DNA of 64,000 bases, from positions 17,877 to 81,876 of the forward strand of contig CAIYYX010000087.1 of assembly GCA_903930535.1 (NCBI GenBank), in the 5' to 3' direction. Every line of letters begins with the position of its first letter. The stretch's first letter is position 1. The notes beneath the pieces were generated by a model. That model made no database searches. It saw only the letters and a list, made by a program, of their open reading frames with translations, and was not told the origin of the DNA. Of the stretch, positions 8,977 through 16,563 are shown in pieces. The translations under genes were made by a program, and so were the position numbers. The stretch comes from an uncultured Sterolibacterium sp. Lineage in GTDB: Bacteria; Pseudomonadota; Gammaproteobacteria; Burkholderiales; Rhodocyclaceae.

Positions 8977-10716
8977 TCAAACGGCATTGATTTTGATCAG
9001 CTGCTCGCGCTGCCGCACCGGATCTTCCTGGCGCAGCAGGCGGGCGACGCGCCCGCGCAAAAGAGCGCAGTCGCTTTTCATCACCTTCTGCTTGACCTCG
9101 AGGAGTTGCGCCGGGTGCATGGACAACTGGCGCAGTCCCATGCCAAGCAGCAACCGTGTCAGTCCAGGGTCGCCGGCCATTTCGCCGCATAACGCCACCG
9201 GCAGGCCGGCGCGGCGGCCACCGGCGATGGTCAACGCCACCAGGCGCAGCACCGCCGGATGAAGTTCGTCATAGAGGTAGGCCACGGCTTCGTCGGTGCG
9301 GTCGATCGCCAGCGTGTACTGGATCAGATCGTTGGTGCCGATCGAGAGAAAATCGAGGTGCTTGAGAAAGGGTCCCAGCGCCAGCGCCGCGGCGGGGATT
9401 TCTATCATGCCGCCGATCTCCAGCGAATCGTCGAATTTCACCTTGGCATCGCGCAACTGTTCCTTGGCGAGACTCACCATCGCCAGGGTCTGCTCGATCT
9501 CGTGGGCATGCGCCAGCATGGGCACCAAGAGGCGAACCTGGCCGTAGTGCGAGGCGCGCAGGATGGCGCGCAGTTGCGCCAGGAAAATATGCGGCTCGGC
9601 CAGGCAGTAACGTATCGCCCGCATGCCCAGCGCCGGGTTGGGCTCGATGCGCGCGACGCCGCGCAAGGCGCGGGCGGTCTTGTCTGCGCCGAGATCGAGA
9701 CTGCGAATGGTCACGGGCTTCCCCGGCAGGGCCTTGACGACGGAACGATAGGCCTCGAACTGCTCGTCCTCGCCGGGCAGTTCGTCGCGGTTCATGAACA
9801 GGAACTCGGTACGGAACAGACCAATGCCCGCGGCATCGACTTCCTTGACCTTCTCGATATCCTGGGGCACCTCGATGTTGGCGCAAAGCTGTATCGTCTC
9901 GCCATCGAGGGTGATTGAACGCGACGTCCGCAGGCGCTTCAGCTTGTTGCGCTCGATCTCCAACTCGCTCTTGCGCAAGCGGTATTCCTGGAGAACGCGG
10001 TGATCCGGATCGACGATCAGCACGCCGCGCGTGCCATCGACGATCAACAAGTCCTCGTCCCGGATCAGCGGCCGGGCATGGTGGAGACCAACCACGGCAG
10101 GAATGGCGAGACTCCTGGCGACGATGGCCGTGTGCGAGGTGGCGCCGCCCAGGTCGGTGACGAAGCCGCCGATCTTGAGCTGCTTGAACTGTATGGTGTC
10201 GGCCGGCGAGAGGTCGTGGGCGACGATGATGATGTCCTCGTCGCGGCCGCGCCGGCCGATCTTGTGCCCATGACCGAGCAACACCTTGAGCACGCGCTCG
10301 ACCACCTGGACGATGTCGTGCTTGCGCTCGCGCAGATAGGCGTCCTCGATCTCGTCGAACTGCGCGGTGATCTGCTCCAACTGCTGCACCAGGGCCCATT
10401 CGGCGTTGCAGCGGCGCTCCCTGATCAACTGCCGCGGCACCTCGGCGAGCAGCGGGTCGGTGAGTATCATCGCGTGCAGATCGACGAAGGCCGAGAGTTC
10501 GGCAGGCGCGCCGGGCGAGGCACCGGCCTCGACCTTGAGCACGCCGAGTTCCGCGTGCACCGCGGCGAGAGCGTCATCGAAGCGGATGAGTTCGGCCTCA
10601 ATGTCGCGCTCCTTCACCTGGTACTGCGCCACCTCGAAGGTGGCGTGCGAAACCAGGTGGGCATAGCCTATGGCGATGCCTTGCGAGACGGCGAGACCGT
10701 GCAGGACGAAGCTCAT
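8977..10716 (-). CDS. ptsI: Phosphoenolpyruvate-protein phosphotransferase (Enzyme I)
   Basis: Enzyme I of the PTS, 579 aa, transfers phosphate from PEP to HPr. The active-site histidine lies in GGATSHTAIVARSL (about residue 190), followed by the PEP-binding RTEFLFMNRDELP and the C-terminal catalytic region with SIGTNDLIQYTLA and ALCGEMAGD. I start at MSFVLHGLAVSQGIAIG, the usual N-terminus. It is the third gene of a minus-strand set EIIA-HPr-EI, but is separated from ptsH by 208 bp of repeat sequence. With no EIIB/EIIC in view, a regulatory rather than sugar-uptake role is likely. Confidence 0.96.
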   Translation of the reverse strand: MSFVLHGLAVSQGIAIGYAHLVSHATFEVAQYQVKERDIEAELIRFDDALAAVHAELGVLKVEAGASPGAPAELSAFVDLHAMILTDPLLAEVPRQLIRERRCNAEWALVQQLEQITAQFDEIEDAYLRERKHDIVQVVERVLKVLLGHGHKIGRRGRDEDIIIVAHDLSPADTIQFKQLKIGGFVTDLGGATSHTAIVARSLAIPAVVGLHHARPLIRDEDLLIVDGTRGVLIVDPDHRVLQEYRLRKSELEIERNKLKRLRTSRSITLDGETIQLCANIEVPQDIEKVKEVDAAGIGLFRTEFLFMNRDELPGEDEQFEAYRSVVKALPGKPVTIRSLDLGADKTARALRGVARIEPNPALGMRAIRYCLAEPHIFLAQLRAILRASHYGQVRLLVPMLAHAHEIEQTLAMVSLAKEQLRDAKVKFDDSLEIGGMIEIPAAALALGPFLKHLDFLSIGTNDLIQYTLAIDRTDEAVAYLYDELHPAVLRLVALTIAGGRRAGLPVALCGEMAGDPGLTRLLLGMGLRQLSMHPAQLLEVKQKVMKSDCALLRGRVARLLRQEDPVRQREQLIKINAV

Positions 10717-10924
10717 GCTGCCTCCGAAGGGCCGCGCCCCGAAGGAAGTCCCCTTGTGGGACCCCGAGCCAGGCGCAGCGTGCAGCATGGAGTCCCGCAG
10801 GGACGAACCATAGTCACCCCTTTCCGAGGGGCGGAGGTGGGGTGGCGTGGAGCATTGCTCCGCGCCACCGTAGCCGGGCGGCTGTGCAAAGCCGCCCGTG
10901 GAACGGGGGTCGGGGGGATGGCCC
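10717..10924. repeat. Mosaic repeat region between ptsI and ptsH
   Basis: This gap has no gene. The core at 10786-10825 (starting CATGGAGTCCCGCAGGGACG) matches, in inverted orientation, 36 of 40 positions at 12245-12284 inside apbE. Flanking pieces are also similar: TCCGAAGGGCCGCGCCCC here against TCCGCCGGGCCGCCCC there. Further hairpins follow, such as GGCGTGGAGCATTGCTCCGCGCC and GGGCGGCTGTGCAAAGCCGCCC (10852-10892). The insertion pushes ptsI away from ptsH, which usually lie close together. Confidence 0.75.
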
Positions 10925-11194
10925 TCACTCCCCCTCCCCGAACTTGTCGGCGATCAGGGTGAGTATCGCCTGCATGGCCTCCTCGGCGCGCTCGCCTTCG
11001 GTTTCTATGGTCACTTTCGAACCCTTTCCCGCGGCCAGCATCATTACCCCCATGATGCTCTTGGCATTGATGCGGCGCTTATTGCGCTCCATCCACACTT
11101 CGCAGGGAAAGCTGCCGGCGAGTTGGGTCAGCTTGGCCGAGGCACGTGCATGCAGGCCGAGCTTGTTCATGATTTCAGCTTCGACGGTAGCCAT
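10925..11194 (-). CDS. ptsH: Phosphocarrier protein HPr
   Basis: An 89-aa HPr that carries phosphate from Enzyme I to EIIA proteins. The phosphorylated histidine is in GLHARASAKL near residue 15, and the regulatory serine region SIMGVMML is present. The ATG at 11194 overlaps the stop of the upstream EIIA gene as TGATG, so the two are translationally coupled. An adjacent TTG one codon earlier is possible but less likely. Confidence 0.96.
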   Translation of the reverse strand: MATVEAEIMNKLGLHARASAKLTQLAGSFPCEVWMERNKRRINAKSIMGVMMLAAGKGSKVTIETEGERAEEAMQAILTLIADKFGEGE

Positions 11195-11583
11195 CAATGC
11201 TTCAGCATGTTGATGATACCGTCACGGCCGCCGGCCACAGTTTTGGTGATCAAGGTTTCCATGTCCTTGTCGCGATGGTTAAGCGCCCGCAGCAGCATGG
11301 GCAGATTGACGCCGGCCACGCCCTCGATGCGGCCCGGCTGCATCAGTTTCAAGGCGACGTTGGCGGGCGTCGCGCCGAAGATATCGGTCAGCACCAGAAT
11401 GCCCTTGCCGGAATCGACGAGTCTCAGCATCTCGCGCGCCAACGGCAGGGCATCGAGCGGATCGTCCTGGGCGGAGACACCCAACTGGGCGATCTGCAGG
11501 GGACGCTTGTTGAGCACATGACAAGCGCACTGGATCAGCGATTCGCCCAGGCTGCCATGGGTGACGAGAAGGAGTCCTATCAT
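11194..11583 (-). CDS. PTS EIIA component, mannose (ManX) type
   Basis: A 129-aa EIIA domain of the mannose family. Residues 1-12 (MIGLLLVTHGSL) carry the conserved His in the VTHGSLG motif that accepts phosphate from HPr. ILVLTDIFGATPANVA is the second family signature. The start follows family length; an upstream extension of 13 codons has no support. With HPr and EI but no permease partner visible, it is probably a regulatory phosphorelay output, as in many betaproteobacteria. The first gene of the PTS operon, 70 bp after apbE. Confidence 0.92.
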   Translation of the reverse strand: MIGLLLVTHGSLGESLIQCACHVLNKRPLQIAQLGVSAQDDPLDALPLAREMLRLVDSGKGILVLTDIFGATPANVALKLMQPGRIEGVAGVNLPMLLRALNHRDKDMETLITKTVAGGRDGIINMLKH

Positions 11584-11653
11584 GCTATCGAGCGGCAATG
11601 CGATGCGCCCATTGTAGCCCAAGCCGACGGCTACCCCGTAGCCGTAGCCGCCG

Positions 11654-12799
11654 TCATGGCACGGCCACGATCTTGTTGTCGGGGGCTTCCATTTTCAGGC
11701 GCGCATTGAGCGCCTGGGTCACCCAGATTATCCCGGCGGCGTCGATGCGCATCGCCTCAACGATGCCAAGCCGGGTCGCCTGCTCCCGCCAATCCTTTCC
11801 CGAGATGAACAAGGGCTTGCTCGCCGCGTCCGACAACATTCCGGCCTGAGGGCCCGCGGCAATCAATACGGTGACCGCCTGCGTTCCCTGAGCCGGCAGG
11901 CCCGTGCGCGGATCGAGCAGATGGCTGTAGCGGCTGCCGCCGAGTTCGAAATAGCGCTGGTAGTCGCCCGATGTGCCTATCGCCTCGCCATCCTTGAGAT
12001 CGAGCGTGGCCAGCGGCGCGGTCGAGCGCGGGTGCTGGATGCCGACGCGCCAGGGCTTTTCGCCCTTGGCTCCGAGCGCCATGACATTGCCGCCGATGTT
12101 GATGAGCGCATTGTTGATGCCGCGGCCCTTGAGAATGCTGGCGGCACGATCCAACGCTACGCCCTTGAGATAGCCGCCGAAGTCGAGCGCCACAGAATTG
12201 TTTCGACTCGTAACGCACGACCTTTCCCTCATCCCCCTTCCCACGGAAGGGGGTGATGATTGTTCGTCCCTGCGGGACTCCATGTCGTTGGCTGTGTCCT
12301 CCTTGGGGCGGCCCGGCGGAGGACACTCCTGATTCCCGACCACAGTCAGGTCGGCGATGGAGGCATGAGCCGCGGCAAGTTCCTTGAGTTTCGCCGCATC
12401 AGGCAGTCGCGGCTTGAACTCGTCGCTGTGGAATCCCCAGAGACCGATCAGTCGTCCTATGCCCGGGTCGAAGAGATAATCGCCTTTTGCGGCAACGCTC
12501 TGGGCATCCCTGATCAGGGCGGCAAGTTCGGCCGAGATCTCGTGCGCCCGTCCGGCGGCAATGGCCTCGTTCAGTGCCGTGAGTTCGGACGGCTGCCAGG
12601 CATGATAGGCATGGTGGAGGCGGTCGAACTCGCGCAGCACCTCCGCCGCCGCGGCGCCCGCCTTGTCTTTCTCTTCGCCGTATATCAGCACCTCGACGCG
12701 GGTGCCAAAGACGTAGGATTCCTTCTGCAGCAGAGGCTCTTTTGCGCAGGCGACAAGCAGAAGCGCGATCAGCGCAAGGGATAGAAGTCTTGTTGCCAT
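11654..12799 (-). CDS. apbE: FAD:protein FMN transferase ApbE with in-frame repeat insertion
   Basis: Transfers FMN from FAD onto threonine of target flavoproteins such as Nqr/Rnf subunits. The 381-aa protein begins with a lipoprotein signal peptide (lipobox LVAC, Cys at about residue 18). Family motifs are visible: FDPGIGRLIGLWGF, LDFGGYLKGVALDRA, NIGGNVMALG and GTSGDYQRYF with SHLLDPRTG. About 45 residues (157-201 of this start) between LTVVGN and VALDFGGY are foreign to the family, being rich in Pro, Arg and Ser, and correspond to a palindromic repeat that keeps the frame. Whether the protein remains active is uncertain. It lies 5 bp after gshB. Confidence 0.88.
   Translation of the reverse strand: MATRLLSLALIALLLVACAKEPLLQKESYVFGTRVEVLIYGEEKDKAGAAAAEVLREFDRLHHAYHAWQPSELTALNEAIAAGRAHEISAELAALIRDAQSVAAKGDYLFDPGIGRLIGLWGFHSDEFKPRLPDAAKLKELAAAHASIADLTVVGNQECPPPGRPKEDTANDMESRRDEQSSPPSVGRGMRERSCVTSRNNSVALDFGGYLKGVALDRAASILKGRGINNALINIGGNVMALGAKGEKPWRVGIQHPRSTAPLATLDLKDGEAIGTSGDYQRYFELGGSRYSHLLDPRTGLPAQGTQAVTVLIAAGPQAGMLSDAASKPLFISGKDWREQATRLGIVEAMRIDAAGIIWVTQALNARLKMEAPDNKIVAVP
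12197..12331. repeat. 135-bp palindromic repeat inserted in frame in apbE
   Basis: The segment contains a perfect 9-bp inverted repeat GTGTCCTCC (12294-12302) / GGAGGACAC (12318-12326) and a second, CCCCCTTCC / GGAAGGGGG (12233-12253). The 40-bp core at 12245-12284 is the inverse of 10786-10825. Its length is a multiple of three and contains no stop in the apbE frame. Boundaries are estimated from where ApbE homology stops and resumes. Confidence 0.75.
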
Positions 12800-12804
12800 G
12801 GTCT

Positions 12805-13752
12805 TCAAGTCCCCTTGCAGTTCCACTCCAGTGCGTCGATGAATAGCGCTGCCACATCGCAGCCGCTTTGCTCCCTGATCTCGACGAAACAGGTCGGACT
12901 GGTGACGTTGATTTCAGTCAGGTAGTCGCCGATCACGTCGAGGCCTACGAGGAGCAGGCCGCGCGCAGCGAGTATCGGGCCCAGCGTCGTCGCAATTTCG
13001 AGATCCCTGGCGGATAGGGGTTGGGCCACGCCTGTGCCGCCGGCGGCGAGATTGCCGCGCGACTCCCCCGCCTTCGGGATGCGCGCCAGGGCATAAGGCA
13101 CGGGCTTCCCGGCGATCAACAGGATGCGCTTGTCGCCCTTCCTGATCTCGGGAATATAACGCTGCGCCATGATGGTCCGCGTGCCGTGCGCGGTAAGAGT
13201 TTCGACAATGACATTGCGGTTCGGGTCGGAGCGTCCGACACGGAAGATTGAACTGCCGCCCATGCCGTCCAGGGGCTTGAGTATCGCGTCGCCCATCTCC
13301 TCGATGAAGGCATCGAGGTCGACGGCATCGCGCGCCACCAGCGTCGTCGCAGTGAATTGCGGGAACTCCGTGATGGCGATTTTCTCATTGTGGTCGCGGA
13401 TTGCCCGCGCCCTGTTGAACACTTTTGCGCCCTGTGCCTCGGCGCGCTCCAGGAGCCAGGTGGCGGCGACATACTCGAAATCAAAGGGCGGATCCTGGCG
13501 CATCAGCACGGCGTCGAAAGCGGTGAGCGGTTGGTGCTCGCGTTCCATTTCCGCGCACCACAAGGCGTGATCGTCTGACAGCATCAGACGTGTGGCTGCG
13601 GCGCCGACCACGCCATCCCGCCAGGTCAGCGCCTCGCGCATGATGGCATGCACCTCGTGGCCACGGCGGTGCGCCTCGCGCATCATGGCGACGCTGGAGT
13701 CCTTGTAGGCCTTCAGGGAGGCCAGCGGATCGAGGATGAAGGCAATGCGCAT
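12805..13752 (-). CDS. gshB: Glutathione synthetase
   Basis: ATP-grasp ligase (315 aa) that adds glycine to gamma-glutamylcysteine. Family features are the N-terminal MRIAFILDPL, the substrate region MRQDPPFDFEY, the ATP-binding ILKPLDGMGGSSIFR and the C-terminal GLDVIGDYLTEINVTSPTC. Its length is the proteobacterial norm. It follows gshA with a REP palindrome in between and precedes apbE by 5 bp, giving a likely gshA-gshB-apbE transcription unit. Confidence 0.97.
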   Translation of the reverse strand: MRIAFILDPLASLKAYKDSSVAMMREAHRRGHEVHAIMREALTWRDGVVGAAATRLMLSDDHALWCAEMEREHQPLTAFDAVLMRQDPPFDFEYVAATWLLERAEAQGAKVFNRARAIRDHNEKIAITEFPQFTATTLVARDAVDLDAFIEEMGDAILKPLDGMGGSSIFRVGRSDPNRNVIVETLTAHGTRTIMAQRYIPEIRKGDKRILLIAGKPVPYALARIPKAGESRGNLAAGGTGVAQPLSARDLEIATTLGPILAARGLLLVGLDVIGDYLTEINVTSPTCFVEIREQSGCDVAALFIDALEWNCKGT

Positions 13753-13769
13753 GATCTAATATCCAATCG

Positions 13770-13835
13770 GCAGGTCGGGCTTCAGCCCGACGCTTTTGGT
13801 CTCAATAGTCGTTGTCGGACTTTAGCCCGACCTAC
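13770..13835. repeat. GTAG-type REP pair, copy B (gshA-gshB gap)
   Basis: Two stem-loops face each other: GCAGGTCGGGCTTCAGCCCGAC (13770-13791, head GCAG) and, on the other side, GTCGGACTTTAGCCCGACCTAC (13814-13835). The outer GTAG on the minus strand contains the gshA stop codon. The element lies in an apparent operon, so it may affect the relative expression of gshA and gshB. Confidence 0.85.
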
Positions 13836-15139
13836 GCGGTCCGTTCCAGTTCAAAGGCAGCGGCGACCATCGCCAGGCGCGCCACAACGCCGTAAGCGTA
13901 AAAGCGGTTGGGCGGCGCATCCGGCGCCTGAGTCGAGTCGGGCAGGGTGCAGCCTGTCTCGAAGGCCAGGGGCTTGAAACTCATGCCGGGGGCGTTCAGG
14001 TTTTCGTCTATGCCGCGGCTGGTATTGACGCGATAGAAACCGCCGACGACATAGCGGTCGATCATGTAGATGACCGGCTCGGCGACACCGTCATCCACCT
14101 TTTCGTAGGTTGGCACCCCTTCCTGGATGATCACCTCGGTCACCTGCAGGCCTTCCTTGCCCACCGACATCTTGTTGCGCTGCTTGCGGTTCAGGCCCTT
14201 CACCTCGGATGCGTCATGCACCGTCATGATGCCCATGCCATAGGTACCGGCGTCGGCCTTGACGATGACGAAGGGCTTCTCCTTGACGCCGTATTCCTTG
14301 TACTTGGCACGGATGCGGAAGAGCAAGGTGTCTACGTTTGCGGCCAGGCACTCTTCGCCGGCGCGCTCCTGAAAATTGACCTCGCCGCAGACCTCGAAGC
14401 CGGGATTGATCAGCCAAGGGTCGATGTCGAGATGTTCAGCGAAGCTTTGGGCCACCTCGTTGTAAGCAGAAAAATGCTGGGACTTGCGCCGCACATGCCA
14501 GCCAGCGTGCAGCGGCGGCAGGAGGAACTGCTCGTGAAGATTCCTGAGGACTTCCGGCACGCCTGCGGATAAGTCGTTGTTGAGCAGGATCGCACAGGGG
14601 TCGAAACCCTCCAGGCCCAGCCGGCGCCCCGCAGGACCGAGGCGCTTCAAGGGCTCCAGCGTCAGCTTCTGCCCATCCGGCAGATCGAGCGTCGTGGCCT
14701 CGGCGATCTCCGGCAGCAGGGTGCCGATGCGCACGTTGAGACCCGTATGGTGCAGAATGGAAGCCAGCCTGGCGACGTTCTGCAGATAGAACATGTTGCG
14801 CGTATGACTCTCGGGAATCAGCAGCAGATTCCTCGCCTCGGGGCAGATCTTCTCTATCGCCGCCATCGCCGCCTGCACGCACAGCGGCAGGAAAGAGGGA
14901 TTGAGGTTGTTGAAGCCGCCGGGAAAAAGATTGGTGTCGACGGGCGCCAGCTTGAAGCCGGCGTTCCTGAGATCCACCGAGGTATAGAAAGGCGGCGTGT
15001 GCTCCAGCCATTGCGAGCGCAGCCATTGCTCGATCATCGTGTCACCGGTGAGAAAGCGCTGCTCGAGTTCGAGTATGGGGCCGGACAGGGCCGTAGTCAG
15101 ATTCGGGACCATTTTATTCTTCTCTGTTTGGGAATTCAT
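13832..15139 (-). CDS. gshA: Glutamate-cysteine ligase, proteobacterial type
   Basis: Catalyses the first step of glutathione synthesis. The 435-aa protein is of the compact class found in beta- and some gammaproteobacteria, not the E. coli GshA type. Conserved stretches include YTSVDLRNAGFKLAPVDTN, LFPGGFNNLNPS, FVIVKADAGTYGMGIMTV and YMIDRYVVGGFYRVN. Homologs often start at MVPNLTT (ATG at 15112, preceded by GAGAA); the annotated ATG at 15139 adds nine residues and either is possible. The TAG stop is the TAG of a REP element's GTAG head. Forms a unit with gshB. Confidence 0.94.
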   Translation of the reverse strand: MNSQTEKNKMVPNLTTALSGPILELEQRFLTGDTMIEQWLRSQWLEHTPPFYTSVDLRNAGFKLAPVDTNLFPGGFNNLNPSFLPLCVQAAMAAIEKICPEARNLLLIPESHTRNMFYLQNVARLASILHHTGLNVRIGTLLPEIAEATTLDLPDGQKLTLEPLKRLGPAGRRLGLEGFDPCAILLNNDLSAGVPEVLRNLHEQFLLPPLHAGWHVRRKSQHFSAYNEVAQSFAEHLDIDPWLINPGFEVCGEVNFQERAGEECLAANVDTLLFRIRAKYKEYGVKEKPFVIVKADAGTYGMGIMTVHDASEVKGLNRKQRNKMSVGKEGLQVTEVIIQEGVPTYEKVDDGVAEPVIYMIDRYVVGGFYRVNTSRGIDENLNAPGMSFKPLAFETGCTLPDSTQAPDAPPNRFYAYGVVARLAMVAAAFELERTA

Positions 15140-15175
15140 CTTACACCATCCCTTCAGGGACCCTAGAGTCGCCCT

Positions 15176-16333
15176 TCAGGACTTGGCGAAGGGGACGAAC
15201 CCCTCAGGCAGCAACACCTGCTCCAGGCTGCGCTGGGCGAAGAGATGGCGGCCGTCGCAGACAAAGCCCAGCTCATGCCAATCGACCTCGTTCAGCAAAG
15301 TGACCAGCTCGCCGAGGTCATCATGGGAGAGGCCCTGCCGCCTGGGAAAAAGGGCGAGCACGGCACCATCGTAGTTCTTGCAGTCGTTGAGAAAAAATGG
15401 CTGCTGCATCCGCGTCTTGCCATTGACGTAGATGCGCGGCGCGTCCGACATGGGGTGGTGGCGGCCCCAGCGCCACCAGTTCGACTCGTCGAACTTCGTC
15501 ACACGCCGAGCCAGCAGGCGTTCCTTGAACTGCTCCAGGTAGGGCAACTTCAGCTCGTAAATCATGCGCCGCAGCTCACCCGTCTGAGCCGTGCGCGAGC
15601 AGACGAAGTCGGCATTGCCGAATTCGCTATTGGCATAAATTTCGTCGGCGCCGGAGACGCCGCCGACCTTGACGTCGAAAACTGAAGACAGGGGGATGCT
15701 GTAGATGCCGCGGGTGAACATCAGCTGGCCGCCGGCCTGGCGCATGCGCCTGCCGTCAGTCAGGCGACGTCCGAAGTTGCCGCGCTCGAAGCGCCAGACC
15801 AGGCAATTGGGCAGCGCGCCGGAAAATATTTTCGCATCCCCCAGCTCGATCATGTCGGTGAAGCTGCCCTGGTCGAAGAGCCAGGTGTTGAGCATCGCCG
15901 CGCCCGTGGCCTTGAGGAAATCGCGCGGCGTGATGAAAATGAGTTCGCCGCCGGGCTTGAGATGGCGCACGCATTTCTCGATGAAATGGAGGCAGAGGTT
16001 GGCGTGACCATTCAGGAGCGAAGAGGCGAGATGCTTCCTGGTCTGCGCCAGGATGTCGCGCGCCTTGACGTAGGGCGGATTACTGATGATGGTGTCGAAC
16101 TTCTCTTCCTCCGGATAGGAAAAGAAGTCGAGATTCAGCGAGCCCGGCGGGCAATGACGGGGATCAATCTCGATGGCGACGCAGCCTGGCAACTGCCGCG
16201 AAAAGGCGCCGTCGCCGCAGGACGGATCGAGCGTGCGTCCCTGGTTTTTCATCAGGTCCAGCATGCGCGAGACGACGGCCGACGGCGTGAATACCTGGCC
16301 GAGGACGGCGACGTCGTGAGTTTTCTCTGTCAT
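15176..16333 (-). CDS. N6-adenine-type DNA methyltransferase (orphan)
   Basis: A 385-aa class I methyltransferase of the Eco57I/gamma N6-adenine type. It has GQVFTPSAVVSRMLDL, the SAM motif LDPSCGDGAFS and the catalytic NPPY (SNPPYVKARDI) typical of amino-methylation of adenine. The C-terminal half would hold target recognition. I start at MTEKTHDVAV; the upstream extension has no family match. No restriction endonuclease gene is adjacent, and the neighbours are gshA and a catabolic operon. Methylation of DNA is inferred from the motif; NPPY also occurs in some protein and RNA methyltransferases. Confidence 0.75.
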   Translation of the reverse strand: MTEKTHDVAVLGQVFTPSAVVSRMLDLMKNQGRTLDPSCGDGAFSRQLPGCVAIEIDPRHCPPGSLNLDFFSYPEEEKFDTIISNPPYVKARDILAQTRKHLASSLLNGHANLCLHFIEKCVRHLKPGGELIFITPRDFLKATGAAMLNTWLFDQGSFTDMIELGDAKIFSGALPNCLVWRFERGNFGRRLTDGRRMRQAGGQLMFTRGIYSIPLSSVFDVKVGGVSGADEIYANSEFGNADFVCSRTAQTGELRRMIYELKLPYLEQFKERLLARRVTKFDESNWWRWGRHHPMSDAPRIYVNGKTRMQQPFFLNDCKNYDGAVLALFPRRQGLSHDDLGELVTLLNEVDWHELGFVCDGRHLFAQRSLEQVLLPEGFVPFAKS

Positions 16334-16443
16334 GGCGGAATTCGGCAAGCAAGGCATGGGGTGAACTGCCGCTAGTTTACAGGGAAGCCGGCACAAGCGG
16401 AAGTTTGGGCCGTTTCATCTGTCTAGGCACACTAACGACTTTC

Positions 16444-16472
16444 TTGACAAGCCATGGCGGCGCCTCTATAAG
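16444..16472 (+). promoter_or_regulatory. Sigma-70-type promoter for the UbiD1 operon
   Basis: A perfect -35 box TTGACA (16444-16449) is followed after 17 bases by TATAAG (16467-16472). Transcription would begin near 16479, giving a leader of about 85 bases before the UbiD1 start codon. It is one of the clearest vegetative promoters in the window. Confidence 0.7.
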
Positions 16473-16563
16473 CTTTCACCTGATCAGTCCAGCCGGCAGA
16501 GCGATCATGATCTGCCCATGACATTGCGCAACGAGTTCAAACGAGTTACCGGAAACCGGAAAA

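Noticed and set aside
8977..11583. Complete sugar PTS
   Set aside because: Only EIIA, HPr and EI are present; there is no EIIB, EIIC or EIID gene, so it is better read as a regulatory phosphorelay.
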